DNA from: Luzula sylvatica | Taxonomy: Eukaryota > Streptophyta > Magnoliopsida > Poales > Juncaceae | Direction of reading: 5' to 3' | NCBI GenBank assembly: GCA_946800325.1 | Contig: OX326956.1 | Location: 49,585,052 to 49,649,051, forward strand | Length of the DNA: 64,000 bases | In this document: in pieces, positions 1 through 10,690 of the stretch | Position numbering within the stretch: position 1 is the first letter of the stretch | Layout of the letters: each line of letters starts with the position of its first letter | Notes under the pieces: model-generated | Told to the model about the DNA's origin: nothing | Database searches by the model: none | Seen by the model: the letters and a program-made list of their open reading frames with translations, nothing else | Program-made: the position numbers and the translations under genes

Positions 1-1196
1 AGTCACTCCATCATAGCTACCCATGTTAAACGAAAAATGATTGTGATCATTGTGCCTATCTCGAATAGCGGTTACTAGTTCTCTTGTTTACGATATCCGT
101 TAATCAAAAGGCATGGTAATAGTCATCCTTATAATTTGATTAACTACACTTATTCCCCGATTCCGAGTTGAGTTAACAAATTTCAATCGATATTAATCAT
201 TAATATCATTGACCGTGGCCACGGATTTCGTTAATCGACTCATCGAGCGGCGCCTAAGAGATATCTCTTCCTTTCGGAATAAACAATTCCTATCTTGGAG
301 ACTCACATTGAATTCCGTGTTTCAGACAATACCCAATGATGACCCTTTTAACTCCCTGTTACGGTGAGCGTAAGATCATATCAAAGCATTGTGTTACGCA
401 CGTAACGCAATCAATGATCCCCTCAAGTTTGAAGAATCTAAAACCCCATCCGTCGCAAGTCCATCCATAATGACTAAACCATGTCATGGTCTCGCGGCTT
501 CGGTCATATCCAATACATGTAACCTAACATATATCTACGTTCCCGATTCGACAAACTCCTTTGTCCCATGATTAGCAAAACATAATCATCTCCTCGGCAA
601 ACGTACTAGTGTACGCGTTCAGTCTATTCCCTTGTAATAGTAATGCTTCTCTCTTAAGCAAACTGACCCGCGACTAGGGATGTTTAGAAATGACACTTTA
701 AGTGTGACGGTTTCGCTGCACATGGTCCTCAACCATGTCGACGTCCACACAAGTTCAAATCAAGGTTCATGTAACAATCATATTACACAACCCAGCACAC
801 AGTTTTCATATAAGGTGAATGCATATTAATTTAAGTAAACAAAAATTTTAAAAGGGATGCATTCATATGGACTAAGTATTTGGGTGATACAACGTTTACC
901 TATGGGTATCTCCATACCCATAACCTGCGAGGACTATCGTATTAGATAACTACACTCTACTCTCTTCTTCCTCCTCTAGGTATCTCCATACCCATAGTCA
1001 TCGCATGACAGTCACGCGCGACTAGAGAGAGCGGTTTTGTAAACGGGTCCGCACGTTCCCGCTAGTGTTAATCTTCAACAGGATTGGAACATTTCCAATA
1101 CCTACAATCACATCTTTTCACAAAATTCCATGGATCAAATGAAATTTTCTGAGTATTGGCTAGAAGTGGTTGTGACCTCGGCATTTTTGGCTTGTA

Positions 1197-1557
1197 CTAT
1201 TGCGTTTCACGCAATAAACAACCATAAATCCGATAACTCGTGGCTACGAGAGTTTGGTCATGTTTCCTTGATCCATACCACTTCCTTTTGCGATTAATAA
1301 CCGCAATATACTCGCCACCGTATATAGAATCATAAACTATTGGTCTTGTGGAACCTTTCCATATAACCCTGTTTTCATTTAAGCAAAACATGTACACACT
1401 TTGTGATCGAAAGTCGTGCTACATATTTGGACGTGCTTAAACTTTGGAAACTGTTGTTGTTATAACTCTTTATAACCAACACGTCCTCCACACCATTATA
1501 GATAAAAATCCTGAATTCTTTCGTAAAGTATTCAAGGATAAACTTCACCTCTATCAA
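1197..1557 (-). pseudogene. Copia RNase H remnant
   Basis: Two overlapping frames on the - strand together read like the start of the Copia RNase H domain: a stretch ending VEDVLVIKSYNNNSFQS, then MYMFCLNENRVIWKGS, then GGEYIAV. In intact Copia elements this is the segment with the conserved GY-D-DF, GYVFxLNGGAVSWKS and TEAEYIA motifs. The TEAEY word has become GGEY, and a frameshift near 1380 splits the domain. It lies downstream of the reverse transcriptase remnant in sense orientation, as expected. Non-functional. Confidence 0.75.
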
Positions 1558-1984
1558 TACAAATCCCGATGGGTTTAAATATACATAACCGTTATGTATA
1601 TACTTGTATAACCATTATACATTCACAAGAGTTAGTCTCACGTAATCGAATTACATTCAAACTTATGTGATTCCCATGAATTGTATTGACGGTAAATTAG
1701 ACGACTTATGTGTACGACGTATAGCCACATACATATCATGACAGATATAATAGATCCTAACATCAAATGTAAGGCATCATATTATTACTTTTCGCGCTGC
1801 TTGATGTCTCACATCGAGCCTTTGAAAATTTCTGTCATGCGACATTTTGATTTAACTCCTCCAAGAAGTTAAATGTTGAAAACCATTTTCAACAATATGT
1901 CGATATATGTGTCATAACATAGAACGAGGAACTTCTTAGATCTATCCTATAGATCTTCACGCTTATTCATAAGCGGTCTCGTCT

Positions 1985-2255
1985 AAATCCTTTGTCGTTA
2001 CAAGAAATATAACGCAGCTCCCACTAACCTTCATGTGTACACAAAGTTTTCATTCGTTCCGACAATGATATAACTATTTATAACTTTGTCAAAACGAATA
2101 TTCCAATTCCGAGAAGCATTCTTTAATCCATCATATGGATCGTTAAAGCATGCATATCCTATTCCAATTCTTATGAATTGGCAAAACCGTAAGGTTGTGT
2201 CAAGTACACATCCTTTAATAAAATTTCTGTTAAGAAATTCGGTTTTGACATCCAT
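1985..2255 (-). pseudogene. Copia reverse transcriptase remnant
   Basis: One frame starts MDVKTEFLNRNF (intact elements: MDVKTAFLNG) and ends GLKNASRNWNIRFDKV (intact: GLKQASRSWNxRFDxV). The stretch between is recognisable only in another frame, which reads KDVYLTQPYGF, so there are at least two compensating frameshifts. One is a 1-nt net gain inside the SIYGL codons. These words are diagnostic of Copia reverse transcriptase. The YVDD active-site word is not legible downstream. Non-functional. Confidence 0.85.
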
Positions 2256-3009
2256 CTTGCCACATCACATAGTCATAATACGCGATTATGGCAAGCATAA
2301 TTTCGAGAATAGGAAAGCATGGCAACATGCGAAAACGTTTCTTCATAGTCCGACTATGAATTGCATGAAACTCTTCGCAAAAAGCCTCGCTTTATATATA
2401 TGCGTATTCCTATCCATGTAGGTTCTTCATCTTGAAAAACCTACTCACATTTCACGGGTCTAACCCAGAAAGTGATGAAATCAAGTTCTGAACTTGATAA
2501 TTTACATGGATCGAATCTCAGATTTCATGACACCATGTCATGTGGAATCAACTTTTCATAGCATCATTGTAGGATATCGAATCATCATATGATTTCGATC
2601 TATCATCATTAGTCACGATAAATCCGTATTTACCGGCTTATGATATAGCCTACTTGATCTACGAAAAATTCCTTTGTGTGTTCGACTTGCGTTCATCAAT
2701 TCTTGATGAAGCCATGTCAACTTTCCTCGGTACAATGTTCATTTTCAGATCTCGAACTCTTTCGAGATTTATTCTACTCCCACTAGCCCGCATAGAGATA
2801 AATGACACCAAGTTCCAAACTTGTGTGCATCTAGTCCTCCTCCAAGAAGGCATCTCTTCGAGCCACGAAAATCTCATTTTCATAGGGACGTTAGAACTAA
2901 TACCCTTTAGTTTCCTTAAGGATAAACGAACAATTTCCAGATTTGGGATTGAGTTTAACCGAAACAAATTTCGAAATATACTCACATCCTCAAATATGTA
3001 CAAATGACA

Positions 3010-3150
3010 ACTTCGGAACCATTCCGATCCATATCTCATATGGCGTTTTTGTACCGATTAGAAGGTTTATGGTCCATATCTCATATGCAACCATTCATTA
3101 GTGCCGCTGTCTCAAGGGCGTATCCCCAAAACATTTTTGGGAGATCCTAT
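3010..3150 (-). pseudogene. Copia integrase C-terminal remnant
   Basis: The - strand reads FWGYALETAA followed by a degraded NRxPSKS..TPYEIW-like stretch with stops. WGYALETAA is the conserved integrase core tail of plant Copia elements (SFWGYALETAAYILN). It sits between the gag and reverse transcriptase remnants, which matches the Copia order gag-integrase-RT-RNase H. The catalytic DDE residues are not legible. Confidence 0.7.
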
Positions 3151-3770
3151 TGACTTATCATTTATCGAACCATGTCCAACATGCGTTCATTTCCTCTTTT
3201 CGGACACATCTCAATGTTCCAAATGAAGACAATCGTGAAACGATTCCACAATCATAAATGATCATCAATATTCATAACTCAAATATCGCCTCTTCGATCC
3301 TATCGAAAGGTCTAGCTCAAATACTCGCCTTCTCGATCCTATCGAAAAGCTTTGATTTTCTTGCTTAGTTGATTTCGTATTTTGTTTTGAAACTCTATGA
3401 ACCTTTCAAAAGTCTCCGTTTCGGTACGCATTAAATAGATATTTTCATATCTACTTTAACCGTCCATAAACGTAACAAAATATCGATAGCCTCCTCTTGC
3501 CTCGGAACTTATCGGAACATTTACATTTAAATGTAATTTCCAATAATTCGTTGGATCTTTCTCCAACCTTTGGAGAATGATGCCCTTTGTCATCTTTCCT
3601 AATAAATAAGTATCGCATTAATCAATCGAATCTAATTCGAATGATTCTAGCAATCCATCATATGGAATCTAGATACGCGAATCTCGTTTATATGGCCAAG
3701 ACGGCAATGCCAAAAGAAGCAATCAACCTCTTGGTTTAATCCTCCTCGGATTTCACCATTCTTTGAGTCA

Positions 3771-4097
3771 TTAGTTTGAACAACTCCTTGTCCGAACTTT
3801 CTGTTTTGGAAAACATTTTCCCAAAATACCCTTAGACATACATTTCTTTCGATCCCTCCTTTGAATTACAAGGACATCCACGCATCTATATACATTGGAT
3901 TCCTCGGATACTCCGAGCATCTCCAATTCAATTGTAAATCGCATCTCATGCAATTCAGGGATCGACTTATCTATCGAATGCATATGATATTCGGTCACAA
4001 AGATCAAATCTCGTACCATCAACACACGAGTGTTAATCAAAGACCCATAAGGCGTCTCAAAATTAACCCACTCTTTGAGCCGCATTGAGTCATTCAA
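3771..4097 (-). pseudogene. Copia gag C-terminal remnant
   Basis: A 108-codon - strand frame contains SIPELHEMRFTIE followed by a basic tail (QRRDRKKCMSKGI). In plant Copia gag the corresponding segment is (T/S)xPELhxMLxTAE followed by a Lys-rich linker before the zinc knuckle. No intact CCHC knuckle is legible downstream. Its position, close to the primer-binding site side of the element, supports the assignment. Similarity is by eye only. Confidence 0.5.
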
Positions 4098-5164
4098 CGC
4101 GCTTTAGCTCTTGAAACTATTTCATGAGCGTTGTGTTTTACTTTCATATACACCCGAATTCTCAAAACAATTTTGAGAAATTTGCGTCTATACATGCCAC
4201 CACAAGGCACGTAATATTGTTCGATTCCTTCTTAAGTTTATCGAACCCGGCTTTCTCTAAAGCCAAAGCCTCGAGCCCCGAATCTACCATTTCCGTGTCC
4301 AACACGTTCCTTTAAGTCTAAAAACTATTCTTTGACTATCAAGGTTAATAACGGTAATTCCGGCCCAAAAGCCATCTATCATATCGATCTAATCGATATA
4401 TTTGGTGTTGCTTGAAAACATAATTCTAAACGGATGATGAAGATTAACTCCTAGCCGTGCGTACTTAATCTATATGCTTATATGATGAATATATGAATGT
4501 GTTATTTTTATCGAATCGATAACCCTCATACCGATACGGGACTCCAAGTCCATAACACTCAAGACCCATATTTTACGATCCTCCCATAAGTGACTATGGC
4601 CGACAAATGAGATCTCGATATTTTAGGTAGGATTATATCCAATCGCATCCAATGCGATTCTTGAACCGTTATAAGATTTCGGTGATGAATCGTATCCAAT
4701 ACAATCCCAGTTCCGTGTGTGCATCCTATCTATGCCCCGAACTCCAATCGGATTGGCTTGGACGGTTAAGTCACAACCATATCCATCGTATCGTTCAATT
4801 GAACTACTCACGTGCCCGACTATGGCCTGAAACCACGTGAATCCCCAATTAACGCTTACCACCCGCACCAATATATACAATAGTACGTGCCCGACTATGG
4901 CCTGAAACCACGCACTATGTCATATCAATCTCGATGGTTGTGGATATGGAAGGCATTTCCATGACGTAAATATTATGAGGGATCATGCCATTGCATGTTT
5001 CTAAATTCGTGACATAATCCAATTATATCACTATCACAAGATTTTCTATATGCATATGATTTTATTCGGGAGTCTAATTATTCTAAATAATAATCTAATA
5101 ATATACTAGTATGATTGATGCCGATCAAATCGATATAAAGAACTCAAAATTCCAAGTTGTGTAG

Positions 5165-5330
5165 CCAAAGTTATCACGAAAACAAAATCAGCAACCAGAA
5201 ACCAGTCCGTTGTAACGCAACATAGTCCGTTACAACGGACCTCCAGTATCCTTGGCACTCCGTTACAACGGAAGTCCAGTCCGTTACAATGCTATTTATT
5301 TCGGAGTTTGGCCAAAACGATCAATCATGA
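5165..5330 (-). repeat. Leader minisatellite of the - strand Copia (CCGTTACAACGG words)
   Basis: Several near-copies of a word like GTCCGTTACAACGGA, some written as TTGTAACG, occur every 20-40 bp. Because the word is itself close to palindromic, its orientation is ambiguous. The same words recur at about 7140-7300 in the leader of the + strand element, which ties the two elements to one family. Confidence 0.7.
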
Positions 5331-5586
5331 AACGTTATAACGGACTATGCGATTTTTGAACTGCTGTTTTCGCTCGTTTCCAAAACGATCAATCATGAAA
5401 CCTTTTCACGATTATTCCTAGATACTCTCGATCAACTATTGATCGATCTCTAGCGAATTTCACTTGTGATTTTAATGGAATTTGACATTCTAAATATATA
5501 ACATCATGCAAACGGGTACGAACTTTGATAACCCGTGCGTATATCTAATATACGACTATGATTCGACCCTCGAATCGATGGCGATC

Positions 5587-5599
5587 GCTCTGATACCAC
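5587..5599 (-). other. Primer-binding site of the - strand Copia
   Basis: On the - strand the LTR ends in ...CCCCAACA and is followed directly by GTGGTATCAGAGC, the usual primer-binding site of plant Copia elements (complementary to the 3' end of initiator methionine tRNA). It fixes the 5' boundary of the - strand element's internal region. Confidence 0.85.
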
Positions 5600-6841
5600 T
5601 GTTGGGGAATATCCCCGGCCCCGGGCCCGCGCAGCGGATATGTAGGCCCGGTCCGGTTCCCCGATTCCCGAGATCACGCCACGACTTCGAGGGTACGATG
5701 CAAATAGAAGGTTAGATCCATACCAGTTCCAAATTGATGGAACACGAAGGGTTGATCGCTGCCTCCTATTCCTCCGGTCACGTTGGTGACTTTACGCGCG
5801 TCCCACACCGTGCGTCCTTCACCGTTCGTTCCCGTTCTTCGATCCTTCGGTTCGATCACAACGGAGAGCCCCAAGTGTTGCTCCTCCACACGTATCCACC
5901 TTGAGTCGGAAGACGCCGGACACGGATACACCTGCCTAGACGATGTATCGGTGCACTTGCTTGATCTCGATCGATTCTCTATTAATCTCTCTTCGTGCCT
6001 TTTCACTCACAAAAGATCAAATCTGAATTTGCTCTTTTTCTTGTGTCTTGGGCAGAATATTGCTTTGAATTACTTCTGAATTCCTTTAGTGAAGATGAGA
6101 GAGAAAATCCTATTTATACCTAATAGGATAAGGATTAGCCAAAAGGCATGTATATCCAATATACACCCTTTCACACAGAAAACTGTATGAACCTGTTCAG
6201 TATTCTGTCCAGACGAAATTGATAAATTTCTCTGACAGAAAATCAACCAACACGAAAGTTGTAGATAATCTTATTATCTACTCAACCCAATTTGGCCCAG
6301 CCCAATTGGAGTTCGTATGCAAAAGTTATGACTGTTTTACTAACTGTATGTCATACTGTTGCACCCTTTCGGTATTTCACAGAAACGACACTTATACTTC
6401 GTTCATATGAAATATATTTCTATATGAAGGTTGTAGATAATCTCATTATCTATCTAACCCAATTTGAACCATTCTAATTGGATTTTCCCACTGAAAGTTA
6501 TGGCCACGAATGTACGACTACATTCGTTTATCCTTGTGTACACTTTTACGGTTGATCCGAAACTGTATTTCTTTCAAATTGATCGTGACGGCGACTAGAA
6601 CGACGTCAACGATTCCGATCGGTCGAAATCAAGGTGGACACGAGTAGAGGGATTGCACGAGCACTCCTTGGAGAAGGTTCACGGATTTGGAGAAGAAATC
6701 GACACGTACTAACTTGTACGAGGTAATTCTCCGAAACTCTTCCTTTTTCGTTGGTTTTCGGGCGTGATCCCGGTAGAATTAGGTTACGCATGCGAGATTA
6801 ATTCCGCTGCACACTTTGATAAACGTGTGCGTAACCCTACA
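5600..6841. mobile_element. Two Copia LTRs joined head to head
   Basis: The left edge (5600, TGTTGGGG) is the U5 end of the - strand element's LTR. The right edge (6841, CCTACA) is the U5 end of a + strand element's LTR, because each is followed outward by its own primer-binding site. A - strand TATA-like box (GGTATAAATAGG, + strand 6109-6120) fits the promoter of the - strand LTR. The junction between the two LTRs cannot be placed exactly. A segment with GTTGTAGATAATC and AACCCAATTTG occurs twice in direct orientation (about 6258-6312 and 6424-6485), probably U3 sequence. The two U5 ends share only patches (for example GCAGCGGA and GATCACGCC), so they are related but not identical. Confidence 0.65.
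6109..6120 (-). promoter_or_regulatory. TATA-like box of the - strand LTR
   Basis: The - strand reads GGTATAAATAGG about 510 bp from the U5 end of the LTR. This is a good plant TATA context and sits where an LTR U3/R boundary is expected. No transcript evidence is available. Confidence 0.45.
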
Positions 6842-7330
6842 GTGGTATCAGAGCAATCGCTCGTTAAAACCATCGAAAATCGATGTTTTAATTCGAATTT
6901 AGGAAATTTTAGAATTTTTGGGCTAAATTGCAAAATTACACAAAATTGAGCAAATATATATGATAGGAAGACCTTTAATAAATCAATTATTGGATATTTG
7001 ATGTTATTAAAGTGTTAAACAGATTGGATCTGTTGAAAATTGGATTTTCGGAACAAAACGACAAAGAAATCAGGTTTTCAGAAAATTGACAGATTAACGT
7101 TCGTTCGAACGAACCTAGGGTTAAACAGATTGGATTAACCAATCCGTTACAACGCTATCCCAGTTCGTTGTAATGGACTAGTATAGTGCGTTATAACGGA
7201 ATAACATCCGTTGTAACGAACTTTCATCTCACACTCAACGTTAGCATCTCAAGCAACTCCGTTATAACGGACTCTCAGTCCGTTGTAACGGACTATCTTC
7301 TGTGACTTCTCTTTGTTATTTCTTGTCTAG
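6842..7330 (+). mobile_element. Primer-binding site and truncated leader of a + strand Copia
   Basis: GTGGTATCAGAGC at 6842-6854 is the primer-binding site. The first bases after it (AATCGC) nearly match those in the - strand element (GATCGC). The leader continues to about 7330 with the same CCGTTACAACGG words (7140-7300). It also has TGG-loop hairpins (7018-7034, 7-bp stem; 7035-7049, 6-bp stem) and a perfect 16-nt palindrome at 7099-7114. No gag start or later domain follows, so the element is truncated or was cut by later insertions. Confidence 0.7.
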
Positions 7331-8579
7331 TTTTGATTAAATCTTTGACGCACTTACTCCTCATGGAACGAACTTGCATATTTTCCACTATACACATATA
7401 TTTCCATACTTGTTGATTGAATCGGGTTTTAAAATACAATGATAATTTTACACGCCAAAAGCTCGTTCATCAACCTTCGCTTAGTTTTAATAAATTTTTT
7501 ATCTGAACAAATATACACAACATTGATAGAAAATAGAAACATCATGCAATGTTGGTATGTTAAATTAACATCCTGTTGAGAATCCTGCTGCAATATCATG
7601 TTACGTAGAATTACTCTTTTTTATCATGATTGCAAATAGTTTGTGGTAACACCGCTATAACACAATATAGCGTTGATTGGATGTTAAACCCCGCACGCTA
7701 CAATTTTATTACAAGCTTTAAACTCTGGATGAGTCTTTTGAATCGGACACATGAAAAAATAGTAAATTAATTATAAAATAATTTCAAAAATATTCACGAA
7801 TGAAATATTTCATGATACTATTTTATAATATATATCATGATACAAAATGCAAAATATTTATTAATTTTGTACGCTGCAAAAATATTGCGTCGTTGTAGCA
7901 TCAATTATACCCAATTTGTTGCAAGAAAAATCCAAAACGTCACAAGACACTAAACGCTACTTGCAACGTTCATTTTTATTGATTTTGGTAACATGTAGTA
8001 CTTGTTTTTATTGTCCTTGATCAAATCTTAATAGGAAAATAATCATTAGATCATCGAAAAATATTTCGCAAACACACAAATCAAAATTAAACATGAATAG
8101 TGATATCATATCTCATTATATTTATGTTATTTTTTATTGTCCTTGATCAAATCTCATTATATTTATGTTATTTTTTTTCCAAAAATAAATATAAAACACA
8201 TATTATATAGAAAATTTTCAAAGTTCAAACTAATTACATATTTGATGACAAAATTGATATAGTGATATCATAAAAAAAATAAAAAAAACCTTACTATTAA
8301 AGAAAACACAAAATAATAACCAAAGACGAATCTTACTCTTAAACAAAATAAAAATAACAAAAAGAAAATACTCATTTGTTGTCAGAAAACAAAACATGTC
8401 ATGTATGATTTAAGTTAAGAAATTTCGTATTTTAAATTGAATTTTTTAATTACTTGATAAACATAATATTAATATAAGGTAAAATAAGATAAAATACTAT
8501 ATAATATTAAAAATAATTAATAATAATTAAATCATAACAATATCAATTATGAAAAATAGCATATCATATAATTTATATT
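7331..8579. other. AT-rich intergenic stretch, no gene seen
   Basis: Low-complexity AT-rich DNA lies between the truncated + strand Copia leader and the Ale-like Copia insertion. A short direct repeat (TTTTTATTGTCCTTGATCAA words near 8005 and 8132) is present. I see no coding signal, RNA gene or element boundary. Confidence 0.5.
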
Positions 8580-8584
8580 ATTAT
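8580..8584. other. Left target-site duplication (ATTAT)
   Basis: ATTAT here matches 14053-14057. The region is AT-rich, so a chance match is possible, but both copies abut the LTR ends exactly. Confidence 0.65.
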
Positions 8585-8875
8585 TATGAAAGTGAATGTA
8601 TTATTAGTGGTGGTGTTGTGTGGTGTGTGTTATGTATTATGAATTGATGTTGTGTGTTGTGTGAAATGGTGTTGTGTGTTATGTATGGATGTATGATAAA
8701 GGGTGTTGTGTGTTATGTATGTAGGAATAATGTAGCTTATAAATACCTCCCTTTGTAATGAGATGAGAATGAATCAAAATAGAAAGAAAAAACATTCATC
8801 TTTCATCCATTCATCTCTTGAAATACTTCTCTTATCTTGAGTTTTACTTCTTAAGTTTGTGCTTCTTTTACAACA
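8585..8875 (+). repeat. 5' LTR of the Ale-like Copia
   Basis: About 291 bp, beginning TATGAAAGTGAATG and ending TTACAACA. It carries many GTGTTGTGTG words and a TATA-like box TTATAAATA near 8737-8745, followed by a pyrimidine-rich 3' part. The right LTR repeats it almost completely. Confidence 0.9.
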
Positions 8876-8892
8876 CGTTATCAGCACGAAGC
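8876..8892 (+). other. Primer-binding site of the Ale-like Copia
   Basis: CGTTATCAGCACGAAG follows the LTR end directly. TTATCAGCACGA is the primer-binding word typical of Ale/Retrofit-type Copia elements (initiator-tRNA fragment). Confidence 0.8.
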
Positions 8893-8937
8893 TCTATTGT
8901 CTTGAAGGTAAGTAATTATTGTTTTTCTTTTCTTTTC

Positions 8938-9068
8938 TTACAAACGAATTTTGTATTGTTTTTGCAAACAAAGTTACAAACAAAGTTTGTATTGTTTCTT
9001 CTTTTCTCTGACAAACAAAGTTACAAACAAACTTTGTTTTTTTCCTTCTCTTACAAACAAAATTTGTA
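8938..9068 (+). repeat. ACAAACAAAGTT leader repeats
   Basis: Short, partly inverted copies of TTACAAACAAAGTTTGTA-like words occur at least six times between the primer-binding site and the gag start. They can pair with each other (ACAAA with TTTGT). Confidence 0.65.
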
Positions 9069-9071
9069 TTA

Positions 9072-9240
9072 TGACAAATCTAGCATAGCTAGAATTTGTC
9101 GTTTTGGACGTATCATCCACAAACAAATCACCATGAGTTTTTGATGCGGCAATCCATTTAGAGGCCATGGGTCTCGAAGACACCATAGAAAAAAAAAACA
9201 AAGCATCAACTTAAGAAAAGAAAAAGAAAATCTTATTGCA
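9072..9240 (+). pseudogene. Ale-type gag N-terminus remnant
   Basis: From 9072 the frame reads MTNLA-stop-LEFVVLDVSS, later VFDAAIHLEAMGLEDTI. This parallels the Ale/Retrofit gag start (MxNLAKLEFVALDISG ... WVLDAEIHLDAKGLGNTI). Two in-frame stops interrupt it, and the rest of gag is legible only in scraps to about 9500. Position directly after the leader supports the call. Confidence 0.75.
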
Positions 9241-9719
9241 AAATGCAATTTAATGAAAAAAGAGAGCACCAATTATGATATTACCTATACCATACTTGAT
9301 AGTGTTATTACACATTCCATACGAGATAGTGGTATTACACATACCATATTGCAAAATACAAATTTATTTCTCTTGGTCGATTATGAATAAGACAAAAGAA
9401 AACACCAATCATGATAGTTTGTATTTAATGAAAAACTCCCGAAGAGTTTATATATGCCCACAGATGGGAACAAAATGAGTTACAAATAATATATTTATGT
9501 TCCCCCAAGTCTTTGATTATTTATAATGATATCCGCTGAAATGGATATCATATCAAGGTGAATCTTGAATATTTATGCATTTTGTGTAATATTTCAGAGA
9601 TGGAATATATATTAGAAAATTATCTGTTTGTTTAACTAATTTGTACTATTTCCAGATTAGTACATTTGAGACATATTTGGTAATAAACCAGAAGTTTATT
9701 TACTCAAATTTATTAATCA

Positions 9720-10690
9720 TTTGACATGATATATTGTGCTACCATGTGAAAAAAAAAATGAATCGGGATCATCAATGATGATCCATAAGATCCTAACAAA
9801 TGAAGAATTTATTTGTAGATGTTATCAAAGAAAAATTGTTTACTAGGCCATGAACAACAAAATGACAACCTCCAAGAATGTATACATGGAAATATTCGTG
9901 GACCTGTAGATCCACTATACGAACAATTTTGATATTAATTGATGGTTCATCAAGATGGTCTCGTGTTTGCTTATTATCATGTTGCATTTACAATTGGAAT
10001 ACAAGTTGAACATCTTGTAGGTCATGCTCACATAACGATCCTGAAGAATCATTTAAAAGAACCTCATGTAGACACACATAATGATCCAGAAGAATCATTT
10101 ATTCAAGATTTCAGTTGAAAGCACGACCTCTACTAATGAAATAAAGATTGCCAACAATATTTGGGACCATGTCATATTTTGGTCACGAAACAAATATTTT
10201 CATGTTAGCAATTTTTGATTGTGCGGTTGTGTGCAAATAGTACCGCCACAATGTAATCAAATGGATTCACGAAGAAGAATCAACATATATGTTGGGTTTT
10301 AATCACCCTTAATAATTTGATATCTTGAACCCATGAGATTTATTCACATAATTAATTTCTTGAGTGTCAATTTGATGAGACGGATTTTTCCTTTATTATG
10401 TACAAAAGGGAAACAAAATTAAGCATGATATTACAAAGAAAGATATCATTGTCTCATTTCGACACATTATGCGAACTATAAGTTCAAAAAGATTGTTCAT
10501 CTACAAAATATTATGAATCAATTGATCGACGCATCTGTTGATTCTACCACGTATTCTTGTTGCAAATGTCACATATTGAATTGATATCCCGGAAGGACAA
10601 TTCAATATTATTAGCAAATGATTCTTAAAGCACGCTTGAAGCGTTGCATACCATCCGCATCGAAAGGATGAAAATTTCAGAAGGAGAAAA
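9720..10690 (+). pseudogene. Ale-type integrase remnant with KRGRPIGS-like linker (copy 1)
   Basis: Fragments in changing frames follow the Ale integrase in order: a GSSMMIHKI stretch (intact: GSxMMRxII), LIDGSSRWSRVCLLS near 9925-9970, IGIQVEHLVGHAH near 9990, SFIQRFQLKARPLLM near 10100, FDCAVV near 10210 (intact: FGCAVYVP), YMLGFNHP, LQNIMNQLIDA near 10505, IDIPEGQ near 10581, and KARLKRCIPSASKG near 10630. The last corresponds to the KxRLKRGRPIGSKD linker. Protease and most of gag are missing. Non-functional. Confidence 0.8.

Larger units (their letters stand above)
901..4702. repeat. Dense perfect micro-hairpins with ~3-nt loops inside the - strand Copia element
   Basis: Perfect inverted repeats with tiny loops recur through this element. 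Examples as span, stem length and + strand loop: 901-922 (9 bp, CTCC); 1874-1894 (9, CCA); 1938-1956 (8, CCT); 1960-1975 (7, TC); 2134-2148 region near 2126-2140 (6, CAT); 2164-2181 (7, TTAT); 2222-2239 (7, GTTA); 2342-2360 (8, CCG); 2480-2498 (8, CTG); 2526-2542 (7, CCA); 2692-2710 (8, TTC); 2749-2768 (8, CTCT); 3231-3245 (6, GAA); 3293-3307 (6, CCT); 3559-3577 (8, CCT); 3626-3640 (6, CTA); 3903-3917 (6, TAC); 4159-4179 (9, CAA); 4381-4399 (8, CTA); 4641-4659 (8, CCA). Stem sequences all differ, so this is not one repeated unit. Confidence 0.85.
1..5586 (-). mobile_element. Decayed Copia LTR retrotransposon, internal region (3' LTR outside window)
   Basis: Reading the - strand from 5586 down to 1, remnants appear in standard Copia order: gag (about 4097-3771), integrase (about 3150-3010), reverse transcriptase (2255-1985) and RNase H (1557-1197). 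Each remnant is broken by stops and frameshifts, so nothing here codes for a working protein. The 5' end is fixed by the primer-binding site at 5587-5599 and the LTR that starts at 5600. No matching 3' LTR is seen before position 1, so the element continues to the left. The interior is unusually rich in perfect short hairpins (separate entry). Family level (Copia) is secure from the domain order and conserved words; the lineage is not. Confidence 0.85.

Noticed and set aside
2659..3039. 126-codon - strand ORF and its 117-codon antisense partner
   Set aside because: Neither frame matches a Copia domain along its length. The integrase remnant nearby is in a different frame.
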